From Amphritea opalescens (GTDB lineage: Bacteria; Pseudomonadota; Gammaproteobacteria; Pseudomonadales; Balneatricaceae), in the NCBI RefSeq assembly GCF_003957515.1, contig NZ_RQXW01000010.1, forward strand, positions 84,978 to 148,977: DNA of 64,000 nt, in the 5' to 3' direction. The notes below the pieces were generated by a model, which was not told the DNA's origin, ran no database searches, and worked only from the letters and a program-made list of their open reading frames with translations. Within the stretch, counting starts at the first letter, position 1. Each line of letters opens with the position of its first letter. Both the position numbers and the translations under genes were made by a program. This document shows positions 53,508 through 61,595 of this stretch, in pieces.

Positions 53508-55127
53508 CTATAGCGTTAATGGTTGGTCGTCAGTCGCCATCAGTTGAATATCATGACTGCTGATAATCACAATGCGGTTCGCCCAGCGCTGTTGCAGGCG
53601 CTGAAGAATGCGTTGGCTGCGTTCGGTATCGATACCGGCGGTAGGCTCATCGAGCAATAAAACGGGGCGGTCGAGCAAGATAAGCCGCGCTAACCCTAGG
53701 CGTTTCAGTTCGCCACCGGATGGCAGGTGTGAACCCTTCCCTAGCCAAGTATCCAGTTGATCCGGTAGTTGTTCTGCCCAGCTATCCAGTTCAACGGTGC
53801 GCAGTGCCTCCCATAGTTCTGCATCGCTAAAGTCGTGGTGAAGGCAGAGATTAAAGCGCAGCGAGCCCTGAAGCAGGCTCACCTGCTGCGGCATCATACC
53901 GATCTGATTCGGTTGTAAGCCCGTGAAGGTGATCGAGCCTTGCTGTGGTTGCAGTTGGCCGGCTAAAAGCTGCATCAGGGTGGTTTTCCCATAACCGCTC
54001 GGGCTTGTTAGCCAATACCAGTGATGAGGGTCTAGCGCCGCGCTGAGGCCCTGTATGGTGGCTTCCTGTCGTGATGGGTAGCGGTATTCGAGTCCTTGGA
54101 TGCGAATACTCGGTTGGCCGTCGTTAATGTCAGTGAATTGGCGTTGATCAGACTGGGGTTTGGCTGGGCTGAGTTGGCCAATGCGCTGTAATGCCTTATA
54201 GCCTAAGGCAAAGGCGGCGAGAGCGCTGCTGCCGGTGATGATCACCTCCTGTAAACCGAGGGTCAGTAATAGCAGCATAAAGACCAGCGTGCCCTCCAGT
54301 TGACCGGCGGCTAAGCCGGTTAGCCCTTGCCATAAAACCAGTAGGAGCATCGCCGCTTGAATCAGTTGATTGAGAATGTTCACCCGTTGCCGCGCATCGC
54401 TGGTGTGTTGCTCGGTGATATCCGCAATGCTGGCACTCTGGGTGAGTGTGTCACTCTGGTGTGACAGCCGGTCAAATAGAATCAGTGTCCGTAGATTGCT
54501 AAATAGCGAGTGGGCGTCACGCCATTGCAGGCTACGTTGTTGATGTAGCCTATTTTGTGGTTGCAGCACCCGGCGTAGATAGAGCATCGGCACCAGGATG
54601 ACCGACATCAGTAAAGGCGGTATCAGCCAGAGTGCCAACGGGGGTAGAAACAGGGCCACTGTCGCCAGATAGAGCAGGCTGCTAAGCAGCATGACGAGGC
54701 CGGGTACCAGCGCCGAGAGATACAGTGATTCGGCATGACGAATATCATCCAGCAGGCGGCTACTGGCTTCATGGCTGTTGAGGGGCTGTTCCTGCCAATT
54801 GTGTCGTGCGAGAGTGGCGAACATTTCGCTGCGCAGGTGTGAAATCACTCGAAAAGTCGCTTCATGGGTTGCCAGTCGTTCGCCATAGCGGCCAAAGGTT
54901 CGGCTGATAGATAGTCCTCGAACAACGGCGCCGGGGGCAAAATAGTTGAAGCCATGGGCGGCTGCGAGTGATAAACCCGCCACCGCGGTGGCGCTGATAA
55001 ACCAGCCGGAGACGGCCAGTAACGCGATACCCGATAAGGCAGTGACCGTCGCGAGCAGTAGTCCAAGCGAGGCCATACCGCGTTGCTGCCACAGCAGTTG
55101 AAAATAGCGTTGCACGAGTTCAGGCAT
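53508..55127 (-). CDS. cydC: Thiol reductant ABC exporter subunit CydC
   Basis: This 539-residue half-transporter has an N-terminal six-helix membrane domain (about 1–310), opening with TALSGIALLAVSGWFISA, and a C-terminal ATPase. Its nucleotide motifs are slightly degenerate: Walker A TSPSGYGKTTLMQ lacks the first Gly, and the signature is LPSGGELKRLGLARL instead of LSGGQ. Walker B LLLDEPTAGID and the switch ISSHD are normal. With CydD it exports cysteine and glutathione to the periplasm, needed for assembly of cytochrome bd. I chose the ATG at 55127, overlapping the cydD stop codon by eight bases with GGAG upstream. Confidence 0.93.
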   Translation of the reverse strand: MPELVQRYFQLLWQQRGMASLGLLLATVTALSGIALLAVSGWFISATAVAGLSLAAAHGFNYFAPGAVVRGLSISRTFGRYGERLATHEATFRVISHLRSEMFATLARHNWQEQPLNSHEASSRLLDDIRHAESLYLSALVPGLVMLLSSLLYLATVALFLPPLALWLIPPLLMSVILVPMLYLRRVLQPQNRLHQQRSLQWRDAHSLFSNLRTLILFDRLSHQSDTLTQSASIADITEQHTSDARQRVNILNQLIQAAMLLLVLWQGLTGLAAGQLEGTLVFMLLLLTLGLQEVIITGSSALAAFALGYKALQRIGQLSPAKPQSDQRQFTDINDGQPSIRIQGLEYRYPSRQEATIQGLSAALDPHHWYWLTSPSGYGKTTLMQLLAGQLQPQQGSITFTGLQPNQIGMMPQQVSLLQGSLRFNLCLHHDFSDAELWEALRTVELDSWAEQLPDQLDTWLGKGSHLPSGGELKRLGLARLILLDRPVLLLDEPTAGIDTERSQRILQRLQQRWANRIVIISSHDIQLMATDDQPLTL

Positions 55128-56838
55128 GGGATATCTCCGCGGATTGATCGGCACTGAGGCTGATGACTTGATCAAACTGAGTGTGCGCGTCTCGGTGACT
55201 GCTGATCAGGACGATGCCGCCGTTGGCTGCAAACTGTTGCAGGCCGGCCATAAAGGCTTGGGCGTTTTCCTGATCTAAATTGGCGGTCGGTTCATCCAGT
55301 AACAGCAGGTCGGGCTGGTGTAAAAAGACCCGAGCAAGCGCAATACGCTGTGCTTGGCCGCCGGAGAGAAACCCGCCGCTGTCGCTGATGCAGTAATCCA
55401 GTTGTTCGGGTAGCGCATCGACAAGGTGATCGGCTCGGGCCTGCTTAAGCGCATCGTATAGCTGTGTATCGCTGAACTCTCGGCCAAGGCAGAGGTTGTG
55501 GCGAATGCTGTCGAACAGCAGTTCAGGTTGCTGCGTCATATAGCCGATACGTTGCTGCCAGTGGTGGTTGTTGAAAATATTGATCGCCTCGTGATTGACT
55601 TCCAGTTGCCCGCTAAGCGGTGGCTGCAAACCGGCAAGGGTGTCCAATAAGGTACTTTTGCCCACCCCCGATGGGCCGGTCAACAGCGTGATCTGGCCTC
55701 GTTTTAGGTTACAACTGAGGGGCTTGCCAATCGCGGTATCACCGTAGCCACTCTGGAGTTCTTGTAGGTTAATCTGGTCGATGGTTTCAGTCGGAGTTTG
55801 CTTGACGTCGTTGGCGCTAATCGGCTGCAGTCGTAATAGTTTCAGTAAGTGATCTGCGACGCTGCTAGCATCGGCTCGGGCATGGTAAAGCGCCCCTAAG
55901 CGGCGCAGGGGTAGGTAAAACTCCGGTGCCAGCATGAGCAGGAATATTCCGTGGCTTAGATTGAGGGTGTCATACCACATCCCTATCTGATACTTATCGA
56001 GATAGAGCAGCCCCAGATAAACCGCCACCATGGCGATACTGATGGCGCTAAAAAATTCGAGTAACGTGCCGGAGAGAAATGCGAGCCGCAGCACCTGCAT
56101 GGTTGAGTGGCGAAACTTCTCTGATTGCTGAAACAGGCTTTGTTGCTCTTCATCGCAGCGATCAGCGAGCTGCAATGCGGAGATGCCTTTAATTCGATCT
56201 GACAGCAAGTTGCCAAGCCGGGTCAGTTCCGTGAGGTTGCGGCGGCTAGCGTCGGCGGCCTTGTGACCCACAATGATCATAAACAGGGGAATCAATGGCG
56301 CAGAGATCGCCAGCAGTAGTGGCACCAGCCAGCCACTCCAGAGGCAGGCGAAGATGATCATGATAGGGGCGAGCATAGCGAGCCGCTGCTGTGGTAGGAA
56401 TTCGGCGAAGTAGTCTCGGGTGCTGTCGATCTCACTGCTGAGTAGGTTGCTAAGCTCTGCGCTACTGAAGTGTTGCTCTAAGTTGAGTTGTAACGCGGCG
56501 CAATGCTCTAGTACCACCGCCCGTAACTGGTTACGAACGTTGATACTGGCCTGATCCGCTAGGCGGGTCTGCCAGAGTGGCAATAGGGCGCGTAGTATAA
56601 GCAGGGCTGCCAGCAGCAACCAAGCGTTTTGCTGCCATGGGGCTGGGCCTGCTTGGTGATAGACGGCGTCATTGATTAGCAGCGCAAACAGTGCGGTAAT
56701 GCCGATGGTTGCGGCGGTTTGCAGCACGCCCAAGGCTGTCAGCCAGCGATTTTCTCGACGGCTGATTTTACCCGCCAGCCTTAGAAGTTGCTGGCCATCG
56801 CTGCATTGTTGCAGTGTTGAAATCTTGATCTGGCTCAT
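55120..56838 (-). CDS. cydD: Thiol reductant ABC exporter subunit CydD
   Basis: This 572-residue partner of CydC has a membrane domain (about 25–320) and an ATPase with canonical motifs: Walker A LTGPSGVGKSTLLDTL near residue 378, signature LSGGQAQRIALARVF, Walker B LLLLDEPTANLD and switch ISSHRD. The order cydD-cydC is translationally coupled. I chose the ATG at 56838; a TTG one codon earlier is equivalent. The gene is divergent from the sigma-54 activator, 99 bases away, with a TGTCA/TGACA dyad in the gap. Confidence 0.93.
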   Translation of the reverse strand: MSQIKISTLQQCSDGQQLLRLAGKISRRENRWLTALGVLQTAATIGITALFALLINDAVYHQAGPAPWQQNAWLLLAALLILRALLPLWQTRLADQASINVRNQLRAVVLEHCAALQLNLEQHFSSAELSNLLSSEIDSTRDYFAEFLPQQRLAMLAPIMIIFACLWSGWLVPLLLAISAPLIPLFMIIVGHKAADASRRNLTELTRLGNLLSDRIKGISALQLADRCDEEQQSLFQQSEKFRHSTMQVLRLAFLSGTLLEFFSAISIAMVAVYLGLLYLDKYQIGMWYDTLNLSHGIFLLMLAPEFYLPLRRLGALYHARADASSVADHLLKLLRLQPISANDVKQTPTETIDQINLQELQSGYGDTAIGKPLSCNLKRGQITLLTGPSGVGKSTLLDTLAGLQPPLSGQLEVNHEAINIFNNHHWQQRIGYMTQQPELLFDSIRHNLCLGREFSDTQLYDALKQARADHLVDALPEQLDYCISDSGGFLSGGQAQRIALARVFLHQPDLLLLDEPTANLDQENAQAFMAGLQQFAANGGIVLISSHRDAHTQFDQVISLSADQSAEISHA

Positions 56839-56887
56839 CAATGACGGCCTCTTAATTGGTAAGGTGCTGGTAATAAATGGGTTAGCT

Positions 56888-56901
56888 TGTCATTATTGAC
56901 A
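56888..56901. promoter_or_regulatory. TGTCA–N4–TGACA dyad between cydD and the sigma-54 activator
   Basis: TGTCATTATTGACA has 5-bp arms around TTAT. It lies 36 bases before the activator start and 50 bases before the cydD start. It shares the GTCATTAT core with the dyad upstream of cydA at 61306. It may be an activator-binding site for autoregulation or cydDC control. Confidence 0.5.
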
Positions 56902-56937
56902 CATTTTAGCCATTTTTGACGGAAAAGGAGTGTTGTC

Positions 56938-58254
56938 ATGACCAAAGCAAGTTGGTTGAGAACGATGCGCAATGTGTTGGATAGTTATCACTCTCCCGCC
57001 GTTTTGATTGATGCCGATTACAATGTGGTTGCCACCAATGCGAACTATGACTTTCGTTTTGGCGGACTGGATGGGCGTGGTTCGGCTAAATGTTACTTTC
57101 TTTCCCATGGATATCAACGGCCCTGTGATCTCGAAGGGGAAACCTGCCCAATGCAGGAGGCGCGTGAAAACGGTCATCGCGCCAGCGTGCTGCATATCCA
57201 TAATACGCCACAGGGCAAAGAACATGTTGGCATTGAAACTATTCCGATCACCGATGAGGAGGAGCAAACCTACTTTATCGAGCTGATGACGCCCATTCGG
57301 GAGGTCAGTGCAGAGCCGATTGCCAACAAGATGATTGGCCGGAGCCAGGCCTTTAATGAGCTGGTGGACCTGCTGCAGCGGGTCGGCAAAACGGATACCA
57401 ATGTGTTGTTGATGGGGCCCTCGGGTGCCGGTAAAGAGCTGGCGGCGCAGGCGGTTCACGCAACTAGTCCTAGGTCCGAAAAACCCTTTGTGACGGTGGA
57501 GTGTTCGGGGCTGACCGATAGTCTGTTTGAGAGTGAGCTGTTTGGCCATACGAAAGGCGCTTTTACCGGCGCGATCCACTCGCGTACCGGGCTGGTTCAG
57601 TCGGCCCAGGGTGGCACTCTGTTCCTTGATGAGGTCGGCGATGTACCGCTGCATCTGCAGGTGAAACTGTTGCGACTGATCGAGACGAAAACATTCCGTC
57701 CGGTGGGCGATAGTAAGGCTGTTGCCGCGAATTTTCGGCTGGTTTGCGCTACCCATAAAGATTTGCAGTTGATGGTTGAGCGGGGAGAGTTCCGAGAAGA
57801 CCTGTTCCATCGTATTAGTACCTTTCCCATTCGTTTGCCATCGCTGTCTGAACGTAGAGAAGATCTGCCTCTGTTGGTGACAAGTATTTTGTTGCGCATA
57901 GACGATAAAGCGCCGTTGCGGCTCACCGATGAGGCGTTGCAATTGTTGGCTCAGCAGCCGTTTAAGGGAAATGTTCGAGAGCTGAAAAATATCCTCGAGC
58001 GGGCGGTAGTGTTGCGTCATGATGACCTGATCGACGTCGATGTGATCCAGCGTAGTTTGAATTTGATGTTGGGGTCGACATCTGTCTCGCAAAAAACAGA
58101 AGGCTTAACTCAGTTGGCTGCGCAGGGGCTCAGTATCGAGCAAATTGAACAGCGTTATCTTGATGCGTTACTGCAGGTTTATCCGGATAAGAGTCGTGTT
58201 GCTGAGATAGCGGGCTGTAGTTTACGAACCCTCTATCGCAAACTGGAGCAGTGA
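56938..58254 (+). CDS. Sigma-54-dependent activator with Cys/His PAS-like sensor
   Basis: This 438-residue bacterial enhancer-binding protein has three parts. Residues 1–125 form a PAS-like sensor ([14 protein letters not shown] near 21) with a cluster C52, H57, C63, C70 ([20 protein letters not shown] in this order), which could bind metal, an Fe–S cluster or act as a thiol switch. Residues 133–365 are the AAA+ domain: Walker A GPSGAGKE at 160, the sigma-54 loop GAFTGA at 207–212, Walker B GTLFLDE at 226, and the arginine-finger region REDLFHRI near 286. A Fis-type HTH is at about 402–437. No receiver domain is present. Its position between cydDC and cydABX suggests control of cytochrome bd. 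Confidence 0.9.
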   Translation: MTKASWLRTMRNVLDSYHSPAVLIDADYNVVATNANYDFRFGGLDGRGSAKCYFLSHGYQRPCDLEGETCPMQEARENGHRASVLHIHNTPQGKEHVGIETIPITDEEEQTYFIELMTPIREVSAEPIANKMIGRSQAFNELVDLLQRVGKTDTNVLLMGPSGAGKELAAQAVHATSPRSEKPFVTVECSGLTDSLFESELFGHTKGAFTGAIHSRTGLVQSAQGGTLFLDEVGDVPLHLQVKLLRLIETKTFRPVGDSKAVAANFRLVCATHKDLQLMVERGEFREDLFHRISTFPIRLPSLSERREDLPLLVTSILLRIDDKAPLRLTDEALQLLAQQPFKGNVRELKNILERAVVLRHDDLIDVDVIQRSLNLMLGSTSVSQKTEGLTQLAAQGLSIEQIEQRYLDALLQVYPDKSRVAEIAGCSLRTLYRKLEQ

Positions 58255-58284
58255 AGTCACTGCCCCAGTTATAACACCGGCTTA

Positions 58285-58389
58285 TCAGGATTCTTCTTCA
58301 GTCTCGTCCTGATGTTCATACCACATGGCATTAATGATGCCAAAGCTGCAGGCCAGTAGAACACCGAGAATCCAAGCGAAATACCACAT
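58285..58389 (-). CDS. cydX: Cytochrome bd-I accessory subunit CydX
   Basis: This 34-residue protein begins MWYFAWILGVLLACSFGI and continues INAMWYEHQDETEEES. It has one transmembrane helix with the conserved W-x-F-A-W-x-L-G start and a Glu-containing tail, exactly the CydX/YbgT form. GGAG lies upstream of the ATG, and it is 17 bases after cydB. It stabilises the hemes of the bd oxidase. It is too short for ordinary gene finding but unambiguous. Confidence 0.95.
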   Translation of the reverse strand: MWYFAWILGVLLACSFGIINAMWYEHQDETEEES

Positions 58390-58406
58390 ATTATTCTCCG
58401 TTAAGA

Positions 58407-59543
58407 CTAGTAGTTAGAAATATTGTTCTGTTCAATAAACTCTGGTTCGACTCGGCGCCACATTTTGACATAACACCAAGTGGTGTAGATCAGAATGAGG
58501 GGCACAAAGAACAGCGCTACCCAGAGCATAATTTCCAGTGTTAACTTACTAGAGGTCGCATCCCATAGAGTCAGACTGCTCGCCATGTCGGTAGACGAAG
58601 GCATAACAAACGGAAACATGGTGACACCGGCTAGCAGGATGATCGCGGATATCCCTAGTGAGCTAGAGACAAAGGCGAGGCCTGAGCGTTTAGCGCGTGA
58701 AAGTACGCTGGTTAGCAGAGGTATGACAACGGCTGCCAAGGGTAAGCACCATAGCAATGGGTACTGGGCGAAATTACCGAACCAGTTAGCGCTTTGCACC
58801 ACTGTTTTATTCAGTGGGTTAGAGCTCGCATCGCCGACCACCTCGCTGCTAATGATAAAGCCAGGGATCGCGGTGTATAACCAGATACCGGCAATGAGTA
58901 GCAGGACGCTGAGTAGCACACCAGAGAGTGTTGCAACCGATTGACCACGCTGCTGAATCTCACCGCCAGCTCGCATCTGTAACCAAACCGCGCCGTGTTG
59001 CACCAGCATGACCACGCTAACCAAGCCGCAGACAATCGCAAAGGGGTTCAGTAGCGCCCAAAACGAACCGGTGTAGGTTGAACGGGTTAGTTCATCAAAG
59101 CTAAATGGAACACCTTGGAACAGGTTACCGAAGGCAACACCAAACACCAGTGCGGGCACGAAGGAGCCAAGGCAGATGCCTAAGTCCCAATTTTTGCGCC
59201 ACCGAGCACTCGGCATTTTACTGCGATATTCAAAACCCACTGGGCGGAAGAACAGGGCGAACAAGACTAATAGCATCGCCCAGTAGAAGCCGGAGAAGGC
59301 CGTTGCATAGACCAGAGGCCAAGCGGCAAAAAGGGCACCACCGGCGGTGATTAGCCAAACTTGGTTACCGTCCCAGTGTGGTCCTATGGTGTTAATGATG
59401 ACCCGTCGTTCGGTGTCGTTTTTACCTAGAAGCGGCAGTAGCATCGCTACGCCAAGGTCAAAGCCATCGGTGACAGCAAAGCCGATCAGCAGTACGCCAA
59501 CTAAAAGCCACCAGACTAAACGCAAAGTTTCATAATCAAACAT
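58407..59543 (-). CDS. cydB: Cytochrome bd ubiquinol oxidase subunit II
   Basis: This 378-residue membrane subunit has eight to nine helices. The start [31 protein letters not shown] (read as [15 protein letters not shown] and AVTDGFDLG) and the motifs [12 protein letters not shown] near residue 52 and FRPVGFEYR near 97 are diagnostic. It pairs with CydA and holds no heme itself. The ATG overlaps the cydA stop by eight bases. The end [18 protein letters not shown] is normal. cydX follows. Confidence 0.96.
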   Translation of the reverse strand: MFDYETLRLVWWLLVGVLLIGFAVTDGFDLGVAMLLPLLGKNDTERRVIINTIGPHWDGNQVWLITAGGALFAAWPLVYATAFSGFYWAMLLVLFALFFRPVGFEYRSKMPSARWRKNWDLGICLGSFVPALVFGVAFGNLFQGVPFSFDELTRSTYTGSFWALLNPFAIVCGLVSVVMLVQHGAVWLQMRAGGEIQQRGQSVATLSGVLLSVLLLIAGIWLYTAIPGFIISSEVVGDASSNPLNKTVVQSANWFGNFAQYPLLWCLPLAAVVIPLLTSVLSRAKRSGLAFVSSSLGISAIILLAGVTMFPFVMPSSTDMASSLTLWDATSSKLTLEIMLWVALFFVPLILIYTTWCYVKMWRRVEPEFIEQNNISNY

Positions 59544-61104
59544 GCTGAGTTTCTCCTAGTTTTTCGTGATGGTAGCGGCCGGTTTCAAGAGAGCTGGGCC
59601 CTTTACGGATATATTTAACCATCAGGAACACTTCAATACAGAGGAAGAAAGTGTAAAGAGCTGCAAAGCCGCTGATGCTAAGCCATAGATCGGTTTCGCT
59701 GAGTGTCGAAGTCGCAACATAGGTAGGTAGAATTTCACCGATAGCCCATGGCTGACGACCAAATTCGGCAATGAACCAGCCTGTTTCTACGCCAACCCAT
59801 GGTAGCGGCAAGCAGAGCACTGCCAGCTTGAGCAACCAGCGAGTTTTATATTCCCGACGACGGGCGGTGTAATAGAAAGCTGCGGCAAAGGTAATCAGCA
59901 TGATGCCTCCGGCTGCAACCATAATACGGAAGGCCCAGAAGATCGGTGCGACCTGAGGGATGGTGTCCCGTGCGGCCGCTTTGATCTGTGCCTCGGTAGC
60001 ATCGCTAACATTCGGCGTAAAGCGAGTAAGTAGCAAGCCATAGCCTAGGTCATCGCTGACCGCGCTGAAGGCTTCCCGGTTAGCAGGGGTGTCATTGCCA
60101 TTACGCAGTAGTTGTAGCAGGTCATAGGCTTTCATACCGTTACGAATACGCACTTCGTTCATGGCAATGAGATCTTTAATACCGGTGATCTCTGTGTCCA
60201 CTGAGCGGGTGGCGATTAGCCCTAGCACCCAGGGGATGCGCACCGCGTAATCGGTGACTTGCTCTTCCTGATTAGGTAGGCCGACCATCGTAAAAGAGGC
60301 GGGTGCTGGATGGGTTTCCCATTCGGCTTCAATCGCCGCAAGTTTTACTTGCTGGACTTCACCAATCTCATAACCACTTTCGTCACCGAGCAGGATGACC
60401 GAAAGAATCGCTGCCAAACCGAAGGCAGAAGCGATCGCAAAGGAGCGGCGAGCGAAGGCAACATCACGGTTGCGCAGCAGGTAGAGGGCGCTGATAGAGA
60501 GCACGAACATGGCGCCGGTCACATAGCCTGCAGACACGGTATGCACGAATTTAACCTGTGCCACTGGGTTGAAAATAACTTCGCTGAAGCTATCCATCTC
60601 CATTCGCATGGTTTCGAAGTTAAAGTAGGCACCGACAGGGTTTTGCATCCAGCCATTGGCAATCAAAATCCATAGCGCGGAGAAGTTTGAGCCGATCGCA
60701 ACCAGCCAAGTCACCCCTAGATGCTGAACCTTATTGAGTCGGTCCCAGCCGAAGAAGAACAGGCCGATAAAGGTAGATTCGAGGAAGAATGCCATTAAAC
60801 CTTCAATGGCTAGCGGTGCCCCGAATATATCGCCGACATAATGAGAGTAGTAGGCCCAGTTTGTGCCGAACTGAAACTCCATCGTCAGTCCAGTGGTAAC
60901 CCCGAGGGCAAAGTTAATACCAAAGAGTTTGCCCCAGAAGCGAGTCATATCCTTATAGATCTGTTTACCGGTCATAACGTAGACCGATTCCATGATCGCA
61001 AGCATAAATGATAACCCCAGCGTTAGGGGTACAAAGAGAAAGTGATACATCGCGGTAAGGGCGAATTGCCAGCGCGATAATTCGACAATCGATTCAGAAA
61101 CCAT
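59536..61104 (-). CDS. cydA: Cytochrome bd ubiquinol oxidase subunit I, long Q-loop type
   Basis: This 522-residue catalytic subunit carries all three hemes. The N-terminus [20 protein letters not shown] contains the heme b595 ligand His19 equivalent. Other landmarks are [35 protein letters not shown], the b558 region with [16 protein letters not shown] and the strictly conserved GRQPWAIGE near residue 450. The Q-loop between about 250 and 385 is long, as in the E. coli CydAB class. AAGGA precedes the ATG. The promoter region carries a sigma-54 -24/-12 element. The enzyme reduces O2 with quinol at very high affinity. Confidence 0.97.
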   Translation of the reverse strand: MVSESIVELSRWQFALTAMYHFLFVPLTLGLSFMLAIMESVYVMTGKQIYKDMTRFWGKLFGINFALGVTTGLTMEFQFGTNWAYYSHYVGDIFGAPLAIEGLMAFFLESTFIGLFFFGWDRLNKVQHLGVTWLVAIGSNFSALWILIANGWMQNPVGAYFNFETMRMEMDSFSEVIFNPVAQVKFVHTVSAGYVTGAMFVLSISALYLLRNRDVAFARRSFAIASAFGLAAILSVILLGDESGYEIGEVQQVKLAAIEAEWETHPAPASFTMVGLPNQEEQVTDYAVRIPWVLGLIATRSVDTEITGIKDLIAMNEVRIRNGMKAYDLLQLLRNGNDTPANREAFSAVSDDLGYGLLLTRFTPNVSDATEAQIKAAARDTIPQVAPIFWAFRIMVAAGGIMLITFAAAFYYTARRREYKTRWLLKLAVLCLPLPWVGVETGWFIAEFGRQPWAIGEILPTYVATSTLSETDLWLSISGFAALYTFFLCIEVFLMVKYIRKGPSSLETGRYHHEKLGETQHV

Positions 61105-61203
61105 AGTTTAAATCCTTCATTAGTTCGGCACTCTAGCCGAAGAGAGCGTCAAACGTGTAGACACAGAGTCAGTGCTTAACGACTCAAGCTATAACCGTGT
61201 TAC

Positions 61204-61219
61204 AGCAAAGACTGTACCA
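61204..61219 (-). promoter_or_regulatory. Sigma-54 (-24/-12) promoter of cydABX
   Basis: On the minus strand TGGTAC, five bases (AGTCT) and TTGCT match the consensus TGGCAC-N5-TTGCW with one change in the first element. The essential GG and GC have the exact spacing. Transcription would start near 61193, giving a leader of about 90 bases to cydA. A sigma-54 activator gene is in the same locus. Confidence 0.75.
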
Positions 61220-61305
61220 AATAACTAAAAAGACAATAACGTATTGTTTTGTCTGTTTTTATTATGAAGGGGTCCTCTGTTTAAGAAGCCTCTTAGCGCA
61301 ACATT

Positions 61306-61388
61306 TGTCATTATGACGCAAAAAATGGCAAAAAAAGCTGTGACATAGAGTCGCAGGTTGCTTTAAGACAAATATGACATAGAGCGTC
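61306..61388. promoter_or_regulatory. Cluster of TGAC/GTCA dyads upstream of cydA, candidate activator sites
   Basis: Three related sites occur: TGTCATTATGAC at 61306–61317, TGACATAGAGTC at 61341–61352 and TGACATAGAGCGTCA at 61375–61389. The last two share the decamer TGACATAGAG at a 34-bp interval. They lie about 110–195 bases upstream of the predicted sigma-54 start, the usual distance for enhancer-binding proteins. The gap 61105–61595 holds no gene. Confidence 0.55.
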
Positions 61389-61595
61389 AATCCGTCACGC
61401 CTCGAATGGGTTGATCGCGGATGTAAATAATTTGTCTTAATATTGCATTTATAGCATAAAAAAATACCGAAAAGTATTTACTAAAGATGACGACCTTGTT
61501 GGTTTTGTCTGCACTTTAGCGGATTTTATGGCCATTCAGGGCTTTACGTTTAAAAAGACAACTCAAAAAGTTATTAACGCTGACGGGATGAATAT

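Noticed and set aside
56842..56937. Sigma-54 promoter for cydD or the activator
   Set aside because: No GG-N10-GC arrangement with acceptable flanks exists on either strand in this gap.
56893..58092. 399-codon frame antisense to the sigma-54 activator
   Set aside because: The sense strand encodes complete AAA+ motifs, and the antisense product has no family signal.
61306..61317. FNR/ANR box upstream of cydA
   Set aside because: TGTCATTATGAC does not match TTGAT-N4-ATCAA in either half.
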